Numbered from the stretch's first letter, positions 1 to 6,390 are shown. The stretch is DNA of 6,595 nt from Candidatus Falkowbacteria bacterium RIFOXYC2_FULL_48_21 (GCA_001778275.1 MFGM01000048.1:1-6595); one strand, 5' to 3'. Program-made: numbers and translations. The notes: generated by a model from the letters alone, not told the origin.

Positions 1-2274
1 AGCGGCAATTGTGACTGTTCCGTTGGCAGATTCTTTGCCATTATCTCCCATCGCTTTCACCGTCCATACGCCATTCGTGAGATAAAGCGTGGCAATACCG
101 GTTGTTTTGTCCGTGCCGATGGCCACCACGTCAGCGCTTTTTGTCGCGATAACCTTGGCCTCGCCGGTATAGGCTGAACCATCGAGCTGAACCGTAATAT
201 TGGTGGATGTGCCATTGGCTCCCGATGCTTGCGTCAAAGCAATCGGCGTCGAAATAGTTAAGTTGCCACCCGAAACTGTGGCCGATGATGATACAGGAGC
301 GTAACCGCTTTTTGACGCTTTGATGGTATATGTCCCTTCCGGCACATTGGAAAATGAATAATTGGAATTTACGCCGGTTCTGGCATCGGACGTAACATCA
401 AAGAAGCGTCCGTTGTCTTTGTCGGTAAACATGATGCGCGCGCCGGGTAAATTGCTTGTGCCATCGGTCACGCGGCCGCTAACGGTACGTAAATTTGTCG
501 GTGCCGTGCAGGTGACCGCATTTGTTCCGCCGGCCGTAACTGTCACACTTTGAGCGGAACAAAGATCGCCATACTTCGGATTGTTCGCGCGCACCGTATA
601 TGTTCCGGCGGGCACTTTGATCGTATAAACGCCGTTGTTGCCCTGGCTCGATCCCGATCCCCTACCATTACTATCGCGGACATCGATAAACGCATCGGAC
701 ACACCGCTGATTGTCACCGTCACCGTACCTGGATTGCCCATGGTCAGATTGGTGGCGGTTGTATTATTGGCGGTCACGATGATTCCGGTAACCGGCGTCA
801 AAGGCCCCGCGCCGGCGATAAATCCATCGCAAACATACGTACCCGGCGCCTTCACCTTGATTGAATAACTTCCATCCGCGCTCGATTGCGTATTATTGGC
901 GCCGATTGATCCATGACAGCTGACAAAGGCGCCGCCCGTAGCCACACTATTCTTCGTCACTGTGCCGGAAATCGTACCAAAGCTGCCTGATGCGGCGGAA
1001 ATGTCCTGGCCGGTTAAAGAAGTGTCTGAACTGACAATGACTGTTTTATTTCCCACCTCACCGTATGAAGGCGCAAATGCCCGCAAGCACCATGTGCCAT
1101 TGGTAACGTATAATGTGAAGTTGCCTGACTGATCGGTCGGAGAGTCCGCGTGTCCGCCGATCGGAGAGCCATTGGTACAAGTGGTGCCGGTGGCGATTTT
1201 TTCCGCGCCAACATGCGCGTATTTGATACCATTACTTGATTCGTCAAGCACTTGTCCGGTAATTGTCACGGAAGACTTTGACATTTTTAAAGTGACTGAG
1301 GTTATGGTCGTACCGTTTTGTTTCAACGTGCCATCTGTCAGCACTGTCACTTCCTGTTCCGCCGCGCGCGGCAAACCCGGTCCATCAGCACCAATCATGT
1401 ATGTGCCCGGAGATACATTCAAAGTAAAGCTACCGTCTGATTTTGATTGAGTGAATCCGCCAAAACAATCTTTCATTTCACCGGTAGTCGCATCAAAACA
1501 ACCCGTCGGCGCTGCGTGGACAAACATATTCGGAATGGCGACATTACTGCCATCTTTAACAAAGCCGGTAATAGTGTTGCCCGCTACAACCAAATTCAAC
1601 GAAACAGCCGTCGGATTGGAATCGCTCGGAACAATCACGTCGAATGGTTTTGGCGGCATGAATTTGAATTCCGGCATAGCTGTTTGTCCGCCCGCGGACA
1701 TTGACTCCATGGGAATATGCGGCCCAACGCCGCAACTGTATGTTTTTCCCGGCTGAAGCTTTATTGTTGTCGATCCGGCTCCGTCACCATCGAGCGTAAC
1801 GACTTTCATAACCGGTGCGGAAAACTGATAATCTGTGGATCCGGCACTGCAAAACACATCAACTTTTTCCGCACTCAACGTAGCTGAACTTGCGAGCGTA
1901 ACTGATAAAGTTTTTCCGGTAACAGACAAGTCAACCAATTTGAAATCAACGCCTGTTTTCGATGCGCCGTTCAACATCACATTTTGCATGCCTCCGGCCA
2001 TACCGCCACCCGTATCTCCCATGGCCGATTGTCCCGGCGGCATGCCACAGCCGTACTGTCCGTTGCCGAGTCCGCTGACCGTCCATGCTCCGGTTGCATC
2101 CGTAGTTGTTTCCTGACGACCGGCCATAGCACCATTGCCGCCGCCGGCCTCCAAAAATCCACCAAATGATTCACAATATACTTTCACGTTGTTCACCCCC
2201 GTATCGGCATCGCCGCAAGCACCGCCGGACGTGGTGCTTTTGCAGACTTTTCCGGAAATCGAATAATTTCCCGC
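1..2274 (-). other. Tandem carboxypeptidase-regulatory-like / CnaB-like beta domains in the giant protein
   Basis: Approximate repeats start at residues 857, 960, 1088, 1191, 1290, 1373, 1451 and 1541; the last runs off the window. The typical repeat has an opening G-x-V strand, a middle D-G-S-(F/Y)-(T/S) or similar turn, and a closing P-G-T-Y-x-(V/I) strand. These are marks of the CarboxypepD_reg and CnaB prealbumin-like folds. The 960 and 1373 repeats are divergent. Repeats at 1191 and 1541 share TLY(V/L)TNG(T/V)W. The first two carry Met/Gly/Pro-rich insertions. In known proteins such repeats are structural, not catalytic. Confidence 0.72.
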
Positions 2275-4842
2275 CGCCATAATATTAAACGGTGTGGCTT
2301 GAATCGTTTGTCCGACTTTAATGCCAGTGGCATCCTTTACAATGACGGAAATTCTGGCATCATTTACCGGTGTGGACGGATTTTGAAAATTATTAAGTTC
2401 AAATCTGATTTTATCGCCGCTCGCAATGGCTGCCGTGCCGGTAGTCACAGTAATCGAACCGGCCGTTTGATCCACCGCGATGGAAGCGATAGCAGGCGCA
2501 TTGGCCGCCGGACCATTAAGATCATTATTCATCCATGACTGGGTTCCGGCCGGCGCGTCCACACTTGAAATTATGAAGCCGGTGGGAACGGTCAAAATGA
2601 ATTTTGAGCCGGAAGCCAAAGCGGCCGGCGCGGTAAACTCACATTCAAGCGATCCTGTCTTGCTGGTTAAGCCGACTCGCGGCTGACAACGTTCCGGATT
2701 GACCCAAAAAGTGGCAAAGTTCGTCCCTGATTGAAAATCCTGAACATTGCCGGTGCCGATCATGCCACCGGTAGTGGCTGCGTCCAAAACTTTGAACTTG
2801 CCGACATTATCCGGACTGGCGGCAAAAGTATTACCGGCTAAATCTCTGACGCCCGAAGCAATGGTCAGCTGGCATGACGTGGTCGGTGCTAAACCAAGGC
2901 CGCTAATTTCCACTTCTTTGTCTTCCGGATAATACTGGATCGTTTTTCCGGTTAAATTTACGACTACGCCAAGCGGACATTGCAAACTGTAACTGGCACT
3001 GGCGACCGCATCGGTCGAATTGATTGTTTCGGAAAAATGAGCAACTAATTTATAGGTATCCGCTTCTGCAAAAAGCAACTTCGGTTCGGTGGCATCGGAG
3101 TCATTGCCCGTAGTAAAGCACTGATTGGACGAGGCCGTGGCCGCATTGCCGGAAACATCCTGCACGCCGTTTGTTATTTGATAACAATATCTGGTACTGG
3201 CCGCAAGCGGCGCCAGATTGCCCAATTGCGCCTTCATGGCCTGCGAGTCATAGTTGAGATTCAAACTTGTATTATCAAGCAAAGTTTCCGCATTATTTCT
3301 CGTGCTGCTTGCATCCGCGTCTATATAAATGCCAATCGTGGTACCGGCGATCAGTGTGGCCGAATTAATACTTTCCGAAAAATAAATGCTTTCGGAGGAA
3401 ATATAACGAGAAATACCGGTGGCGCCATTTACGGGGAATGTGCTATTGGCGACTCTAATCGTTGGGGCGACGCTATCACTGCCGCTACCGGCCGTAAAGC
3501 GAACAATATAAGGCGCGACAAGTGTTTGCCCCGCCGTATTGGTTACGGCTTGCAAAATGATCAGTTCATATTCAGTGCTGGCTGTTAGTGTCGCCGGGGT
3601 GACTTTCAGCATGCGCGCACCGGCTGACCAATCTGTCGCACAATTAGAGCCATTGGTGCACAAATCAGATCCGGCCGGTATTCCGGCGCTCAAGGCCTTC
3701 AATTGAATATAGGCCTGATCTTCAATCAACGCTTCGGTCATGTCTCCTTCCGGGCCGGGTGGAAACATAAATACAAATTGCGCATTGATCGGCACACTCA
3801 TCGCTCCCGGGGTTGGATAACTGTTAACAATTCGCGGATTGGTTAAATTGCTTTCTCCGCTATAACTGCCAGTGGTAAACGCGCTTGAAAAAGACAATCC
3901 GACCGTGGCTCCAACCTGTTGTTGACTTTGATTGCCGGCCATGTCGGTCACGGCCAACTTGACATAAAAAACATACGCCGTGTCAATCGTTAGCGCGCTG
4001 TGTGCGCAAACAATTTTGTTCCCGTTTTCCAAAGTAACGCTTGTGCAAAGATTTGGTCCGGTCGCAACGCCGCCCGGTCCCAAACGCAAAGCCACGGTAT
4101 CGTTCACCACGTCGCTGCTCGCGATGACAATAGAAGTAGATAATATATTTTCTGAAAATTGGCGATCAATCATGGCTTCAACCGGTACGCCAACCTGTCC
4201 GGATGTCGGTCCGCCGATTTCTCCGGCGATTGGACCGGTGATATCATCGCTGATTGCGATGGCATCAGTTGTTACGGCGGAAATAGTCGGCGAGTTGGCT
4301 GATGTGGATATCGCATTGGCGGCCACACCAAGAGTGAACGCATGATTCACCACCGCACCCGCCGCTAGTTTTATAACTAAAAAATACGTTGTGGCGGTTG
4401 TCGGAATAACACCGTCCGTAATCGTCACGGTTCCTGACCAGGGACTGGCGCCTTCGGGTAAAACGGCCAAGCCTCCCGCCACGGCATCAACGCCTTGCTC
4501 TCTGATTCCGTTGCCGTTTACATCGCGTATCAATGTCAACCACTGTCCGGCGCCGGTAAATAAATCACTCGTTGCAAAACCATTGGATCCTGTCAATGTG
4601 TAATTAACGCCGGTCAATGTTTCACCAACGCTCTGCGCCAAAGTGAATCTAATCATTGATGTGGTGCTTGATGCTTTTGCCAGCTGGCCGGACACTGTCA
4701 TTTTAACAGCGCCGGTCGCGGTGATCGCGGCGTATGCCGGAATTGGAAAATTAAAAATACCGATTGACCAAATTATCGTCATGGCGACTACCGAAATAAC
4801 ACCCGCGCGACGAATGTGATTTCGAAATGAAAAAGTCTGCAT
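1..4842 (-). CDS. Giant secreted multi-domain Ig-like / carboxypeptidase-regulatory-like surface protein (C-terminus outside window)
   Basis: One minus-strand frame runs without a stop from ATG at 4842 to base 1, giving 1614 codons; I read every codon. The start follows AAAAGGG by 5 nt and opens a clear signal peptide (basic N-terminus, hydrophobic core at about 13-32, cleavage after PAYA, residue 38). Residues 39-195 form a first domain with a DVNGNGIR calcium-loop-like motif at 107-114. Residues 195-690 hold about four Big_5/SbsA-like Ig modules, marked by FSENI or FSETI strands and ends such as TDMAGNQ, QDVSGNA and RDLAGNTF. Residues 690-855 are another beta-rich region. From 857 onward there are tandem carboxypeptidase-regulatory/CnaB-like repeats (SGKV, ITGFV, ITGQV, ISGTV and SGRV starts; PGTY, PAGTY and PEGTY ends). 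No catalytic motif was seen. Inferred role: extracellular surface or adhesion protein. Its anchor is not visible, and the domain family names come from motif reading, not a profile search. Confidence 0.93.
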   Translation of the reverse strand, partial: MQTFSFRNHIRRAGVISVVAMTIIWSIGIFNFPIPAYAAITATGAVKMTVSGQLAKASSTTSMIRFTLAQSVGETLTGVNYTLTGSNGFATSDLFTGAGQWLTLIRDVNGNGIREQGVDAVAGGLAVLPEGASPWSGTVTITDGVIPTTATTYFLVIKLAAGAVVNHAFTLGVAANAISTSANSPTISAVTTDAIAISDDITGPIAGEIGGPTSGQVGVPVEAMIDRQFSENILSTSIVIASSDVVNDTVALRLGPGGVATGPNLCTSVTLENGNKIVCAHSALTIDTAYVFYVKLAVTDMAGNQSQQQVGATVGLSFSSAFTTGSYSGESNLTNPRIVNSYPTPGAMSVPINAQFVFMFPPGPEGDMTEALIEDQAYIQLKALSAGIPAGSDLCTNGSNCATDWSAGARMLKVTPATLTASTEYELIILQAVTNTAGQTLVAPYIVRFTAGSGSDSVAPTIRVANSTFPVNGATGISRYISSESIYFSESINSATLIAGTTIGIYIDADASSTRNNAETLLDNTSLNLNYDSQAMKAQLGNLAPLAASTRYCYQITNGVQDVSGNAATASSNQCFTTGNDSDATEPKLLFAEADTYKLVAHFSETINSTDAVASASYSLQCPLGVVVNLTGKTIQYYPEDKEVEISGLGLAPTTSCQLTIASGVRDLAGNTFAASPDNVGKFKVLDAATTGGMIGTGNVQDFQSGTNFATFWVNPERCQPRVGLTSKTGSLECEFTAPAALASGSKFILTVPTGFIISSVDAPAGTQSWMNNDLNGPAANAPAIASIAVDQTAGSITVTTGTAAIASGDKIRFELNNFQNPSTPVNDARISVIVKDATGIKVGQTIQATPFNIMAAGNYSISGKVCKSTTSGGACGDADTGVNNVKVYCESFGGFLEAGGGNGAMAGRQETTTDATGAWTVSGLGNGQYGCGMPPGQSAMGDTGGGMAGGMQNVMLNGASKTGVDFKLVDLSVTGKTLSVTLASSATLSAEKVDVFCSAGSTDYQFSAPVMKVVTLDGDGAGSTTIKLQPGKTYSCGVGPHIPMESMSAGGQTAMPEFKFMPPKPFDVIVPSDSNPTAVSLNLVVAGNTITGFVKDGSNVAIPNMFVHAAPTGCFDATTGEMKDCFGGFTQSKSDGSFTLNVSPGTYMIGADGPGLPRAAEQEVTVLTDGTLKQNGTTITSVTLKMSKSSVTITGQVLDESSNGIKYAHVGAEKIATGTTCTNGSPIGGHADSPTDQSGNFTLYVTNGTWCLRAFAPSYGEVGNKTVIVSSDTSLTGQDISAASGSFGTISGTVTKNSVATGGAFVSCHGSIGANNTQSSADGSYSIKVKAPGTYVCDGFIAGAGPLTPVTGIIVTANNTTATNLTMGNPGTVTVTISGVSDAFIDVRDSNGRGSGSSQGNNGVYTIKVPAGTYTVRANNPKYGDLCSAQSVTVTAGGTNAVTCTAPTNLRTVSGRVTDGTSNLPGARIMFTDKDNGRFFDVTSDARTGVNSNYSFSNVPEGTYTIKASKSGYAPVSSSATVSGGNLTISTPIALTQASGANGTSTNITVQLDGSAYTGEAKVIATKSADVVAIGTDKTTGIATLYLTNGVWTVKAMGDNGKESANGTVTIAA
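2773..4260 (-). other. Block of about four Big_5/SbsA-like Ig domains in the giant protein
   Basis: Approximate modules are residues 195-330, 335-454, 455-578 and 579-690. Each begins with a pattern like 'P-x-I/V ... VPV/VPI' and contains a hydrophobic strand followed by F-S-E-(N/S/T)-I in three of the four. Modules one, three and four end with D-x-(A/S)-G-N (TDMAGNQ, QDVSGNA, RDLAGNTF); the second ends with the variant NTAGQT. In known surface proteins this Ig-like family acts as a spacer or stalk. Each module has one local cysteine pair: 266/279, 395/401, 553/575 and 622/657. Boundaries are by eye. Confidence 0.7.
4729..4842 (-). other. Sec-type signal peptide of the giant protein (residues 1-38)
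   Basis: The first 12 residues carry arginines at 7, 11 and 12. A hydrophobic stretch with VVAMTIIW at 18-25 follows, then a short polar-proline region ending PIPAYA. The AYA before A39 fits signal peptidase I. No cysteine stands at the cleavage site, so this is not a lipoprotein signal. Met21 would be an alternative start but would lose the charged n-region. Confidence 0.85.
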
Positions 4843-4847
4843 AATAA

Positions 4848-4854
4848 CCCTTTT
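4848..4854 (-). promoter_or_regulatory. Likely ribosome binding site of the giant gene
   Basis: AAAAGGG lies 5 nt before the ATG at 4842 on the minus strand. It is a partial Shine-Dalgarno match (AAGG). It supports this start together with the signal peptide that follows. Confidence 0.5.
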
Positions 4855-4857
4855 CTA

Positions 4858-4906
4858 CTTGCCTTTGTCAAGATATTGTTCAGACAATAAATCTCAACAA
4901 AGCAAG
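4858..4906 (-). promoter_or_regulatory. Long leader hairpin just upstream of the giant gene's ribosome binding site
   Basis: Read as minus-strand RNA, the arms CTTGC, TTTGT, TGAGA and TATTGT pair with ACAATA, TCTTG, ACAAA and GCAAG around a CUGA loop. This makes about 21 pairs, broken only by a one-base and a two-base bulge. Two of the pairs are G-U and exist only in the minus-strand RNA; on the plus strand they are mismatches. The stem ends 3 nt before AAAAGGG. There is no U-tract, so it is not a terminator. It may tune translation or mRNA stability. The fold is hand-drawn. Confidence 0.55.
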
Positions 4907-4912
4907 CAAAAA

Positions 4913-4988
4913 TACAATTGCTTACAATTTATTATATTAAATTTTTTGTTTTTCTTCACCAACTAATTATACAATTTTATATACAATT
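4913..4988 (-). repeat. Four AATTGTA direct repeats in the promoter region
   Basis: TACAATT on the plus strand (AATTGTA on the minus strand) occurs exactly at 4913-4919, 4923-4929, 4970-4976 and 4982-4988. The copies form two pairs, with starts 10 and 12 nt apart, close to one helical turn. The upstream pair is a longer AAATTGTAT direct repeat. It lies within the candidate -35/-10 spacer and touches the -10 box. That is a typical place for a repressor site, but low complexity could also explain it. Confidence 0.4.
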
Positions 4989-4995
4989 TAGCCAA
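4966..4995 (-). promoter_or_regulatory. Candidate sigma-70-type promoter for the giant gene
   Basis: On the minus strand TTGGCT (4990-4995) and a perfect TATAAT (4966-4971) are separated by 18 nt. The start of transcription would be near 4959, giving a leader of roughly 115 nt that contains the long hairpin. A second TATAAT at 4931-4936 is possible, but its best upstream partner (TTGGTG) is 20 nt away. The sequence is very AT-rich, so chance matches are likely. Confidence 0.4.
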
Positions 4996-4998
4996 TCG

Positions 4999-5007
4999 TT
5001 ATCCACA
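4999..5007 (+). promoter_or_regulatory. Perfect match to the DnaA-box consensus
   Basis: TTATCCACA matches the classical DnaA 9-mer exactly. It sits in the AT-rich gap between the ftsQ terminator and the candidate -35 of the giant gene. I found no other full match in the window, so it is more plausibly a lone regulatory site, or chance, than part of an origin. Confidence 0.4.
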
Positions 5008-5012
5008 GCAAC

Positions 5013-5041
5013 TTTAACAACAACCGCCCCATACGGAGCGG
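5013..5041 (-). terminator. Intrinsic terminator after ftsQ
   Basis: On the minus strand CCGCTCC-GTAT-GGGGCGG forms a 7-bp stem with a four-base loop (5024-5041), followed by a T-rich tail TTGTTGTT. The hairpin begins 5 nt past the ftsQ stop. One of its pairs is a U-G wobble that forms only in minus-strand RNA (a C-A mismatch on the plus strand), which supports the direction. It separates the wall/division genes from the giant gene. Confidence 0.72.
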
Positions 5042-5046
5042 ACCAT

Positions 5047-5871
5047 TTATTGATAATAGACTTTCTCGCCAAAGCGTAAATCAATATACTTCATATCCGA
5101 CATAGACGCGAGAAAGTCCGGTTGTTCCAACAAGCTGCCTAATCGCTGAATTTGCTCGGCGGCCGTAAGATTGTAGTTAAATCTCAAGATTGGCCCGGTT
5201 TCCTGAATAAAATCAAACAGGTTGCCAAATTTTTCGATTTGCTTAGTCCTGAACTGATTTTTTGTTCTCATGCCAAACTGGTCCGATATCTCGACCAAAT
5301 AAACCAATTCTTCCCGCGTTATTGCCGGTTGACCTATCTCCGCTGCACGATTCGCCATATCTTTAATTGTCATGTTCTGCGTCGCGCTATCACAATACTC
5401 GATTACCATGCCGGTCATGTCCAAGTGATAACAAAAATTATTTGTTAACCAATTGACCGCAGAAATTTTTTCTTCGAGACTGATTGTAACCGCGGCCGGA
5501 AACTTTTTTTTGATTTCCAGTTTTTCAAAAAAATACTTTTGGCCGAGGCGCGACTCGACTGCCGCCGCGTCAAAAAGCCAAAAATTATTATTTGACAAAA
5601 AAAGCCAGCGCCGCTCGCCGCGGTACTCGCTCAATATTTTAGCAATACTGTCTGACTTTATCTTTTCCAAACCATTGATGGAAACTTCTTTGATTTCAAA
5701 TAAGGGGGAGAAAAACAAAAGGTAAATCAGGCCGGTGATCACGGCCATGAAAATTGTCAAACAAAACCCGCGCCATCGACGACTGCGCTTTTCCCGATCA
5801 CGCGTGAGGCGCGGATTGCTGTATTCCGCGTTTTTGTAATCTTTTTGATATTTTAAACTCAGGTTTGACAT
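5047..5871 (-). CDS. ftsQ: FtsQ/DivIB-type cell division protein with POTRA domain
   Basis: This 274-residue protein has the layout of FtsQ/DivIB, the bitopic divisome protein that links FtsB/FtsL to septal wall synthesis. It has a basic cytoplasmic tail (residues 1-34, ending KRSRRWR) and one membrane segment at about 35-54. A POTRA domain starts at FEIKEVSINGLEKI (58-71). The KKFPAAVTISLEE and YHLDMTGMVI strands are typical of the family's POTRA-to-beta junction, and the C-terminus YIDLRFGEKVYY resembles the last FtsQ beta strand. Length is normal. The ATG at 5871 has no clear Shine-Dalgarno, but the next Met (residue 42) is inside the membrane segment, so this start is preferred. It lies 58 nt after the yerC-like gene, probably in one transcript, and is followed by a terminator. 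Family assignment is strong; function in this organism is inferred. Confidence 0.86.
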   Translation of the reverse strand: MSNLSLKYQKDYKNAEYSNPRLTRDREKRSRRWRGFCLTIFMAVITGLIYLLFFSPLFEIKEVSINGLEKIKSDSIAKILSEYRGERRWLFLSNNNFWLFDAAAVESRLGQKYFFEKLEIKKKFPAAVTISLEEKISAVNWLTNNFCYHLDMTGMVIEYCDSATQNMTIKDMANRAAEIGQPAITREELVYLVEISDQFGMRTKNQFRTKQIEKFGNLFDFIQETGPILRFNYNLTAAEQIQRLGSLLEQPDFLASMSDMKYIDLRFGEKVYYQ

Positions 5872-5929
5872 AAAGGCAGAATGCTATCACGCACCGAATA
5901 CGATCCCTTAGACTGAATCATGTGACTGT

Positions 5930-6244
5930 CTATTCCTTTTTAGGCGCATAGATGGCTTCTTTATACCCGCCACGACCAAAATGCAACCAGCGCTGCACTT
6001 TTGCGATGGTGGACCCGCCGCAACCAAGCTCATCTTTAATTTCTTTATATTTCTTATTTTGCTCAAGTAATTTGGCGATTAAAAGTCGTCTAATAATCAT
6101 CATCCTTTCTTTTCTGTTTAACAAATCCTTTAAAAAGTTATAAATTTTTTCCTTTGTACCAAGGCGACTTAAAATGTCACAAAACTCATCCATTAACTCA
6201 TTTTGTTTTGCGTAGGGTATCTTTTTTTCATTAAATCTAGGCAT
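5930..6244 (-). CDS. yerC: TrpR/YerC-family DNA-binding protein
   Basis: From ATG 6244 the protein has 104 residues, the usual size for YerC/YecD proteins of the TrpR-related superfamily. It begins MPRFNEKK and has the family's helical half (LLNRKERMMIIRRLLIAKLL). A helix-turn-helix, YKEIKDELGCGGSTIAKVQR, follows, then the WLHFGRGGY ending. It should bind DNA as a helical dimer; the target and any ligand are unknown. The frame stays open upstream to ATGs at 6301 and 6313, which would add 19 or 23 mostly basic residues. I prefer 6244 because it matches the family N-terminus and because the 6313 ATG lies inside a hairpin repeat. No start has a clear Shine-Dalgarno. Upstream is alr and downstream is ftsQ, so its partners concern the wall and division. 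Confidence 0.85.
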   Translation of the reverse strand: MPRFNEKKIPYAKQNELMDEFCDILSRLGTKEKIYNFLKDLLNRKERMMIIRRLLIAKLLEQNKKYKEIKDELGCGGSTIAKVQRWLHFGRGGYKEAIYAPKKE

Positions 6245-6287
6245 ACGATGCAAATTATTTTTTATTTTGACTTTTTTAACGAACTTA

Positions 6288-6297
6288 CGTGTACACG
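6288..6297. promoter_or_regulatory. 10-bp perfect palindrome upstream of the yerC-like gene
   Basis: CGTGTACACG is self-complementary and lies 43 nt before the preferred yerC start, between the hairpin repeats and an AT-rich stretch. It could be an operator, perhaps for the TrpR-like protein itself, but a short palindrome like this can occur by chance. Confidence 0.25.
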
Positions 6298-6301
6298 CCA
6301 T

Positions 6302-6332
6302 GCGCAGTCCCATGAGCTGGACTATGGGACTG
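6302..6332 (-). repeat. Hairpin repeat, copy A
   Basis: CAGTCCCAT (6305-6313) pairs perfectly with ATGGGACTG (6324-6332) around a 10-nt centre containing AGCTGGAC. It is nearly identical to copy B: two differences over the 26 bases from AGTCCCAT to GGACT. There is no T-tract on either side, so it is not a standard terminator. It resembles a REP-like intergenic palindrome. Confidence 0.75.
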
Positions 6333-6356
6333 TTCTCACTGCACTAATGAACGCGC

Positions 6357-6390
6357 GCGCAGTCCCATAAGCTGGACTATAGGACTGCGC
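6357..6390 (-). repeat. Hairpin repeat, copy B
   Basis: GCGCAGTCC (6357-6365) pairs with GGACTGCGC (6382-6390). The stem continues inward through an ATA/TAT segment to an 8-nt AGCTGGAC loop. One plus-strand C-A mismatch becomes a U-G pair in minus-strand RNA, so the alr-direction transcript has a continuous stem of 13 pairs, or 15 counting flanking bases. It is in the same orientation as copy A and 24 nt from it. It may protect the 3' end of the alr transcript. Confidence 0.75.

Noticed and set aside
362..2932. Many short plus-strand frames (for example 550-864, 1451-1756, 1835-2116) and minus-strand frames at 1014-1247 and 1977-2174
   Set aside because: All overlap the continuous 1614-codon frame and lack recognisable domains, signals or ribosome binding sites.
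3178..3588. Plus-strand open frame of 136 codons
   Set aside because: It is antisense to the giant gene, which continues through it without a stop. Its product is rich in Arg, Asn and Ile with no domain pattern and no ribosome binding site.
3980..4345. Plus-strand open frame of 121 codons
   Set aside because: Shadow of the giant gene on the opposite strand. The reverse frame gives clear Ig-like repeats; this one shows no recognisable motif.
4866..4871. Perfect TTGACA on the minus strand as a -35 box
   Set aside because: A -10 at proper spacing would overlap the start codon (TTATTATG), putting transcription start inside the gene. The hexamer is also part of the leader hairpin stem.
4861..5012. 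Replication origin (AT-rich gap with a DnaA box)
   Set aside because: Only one full DnaA box is present and no dnaA, dnaN or related gene is nearby. Single boxes also occur at regulated promoters.
5152..5725. Plus-strand frames opposite ftsQ
   Set aside because: The minus-strand frame gives a full FtsQ layout; these are antisense shadows.
5872..5929. Imperfect palindrome AGACTGAATCATGTGACTGTCT across the end of yerC as a regulatory site or terminator
   Set aside because: Only the outer four pairs and one inner pair match, and there is no T-tract. The symmetry is too weak to support a call.
6302..6390. CRISPR array from two repeats with a 24-nt spacer
   Set aside because: Only two copies, each a strong full-length palindrome, with no cas gene or further repeats. 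REP-like hairpins fit better.
6302..6390. Two intrinsic terminators after alr
   Set aside because: Neither hairpin is followed by a T-tract on the minus strand; copy B is followed by GCGCGC and copy A by GCATGGCG.
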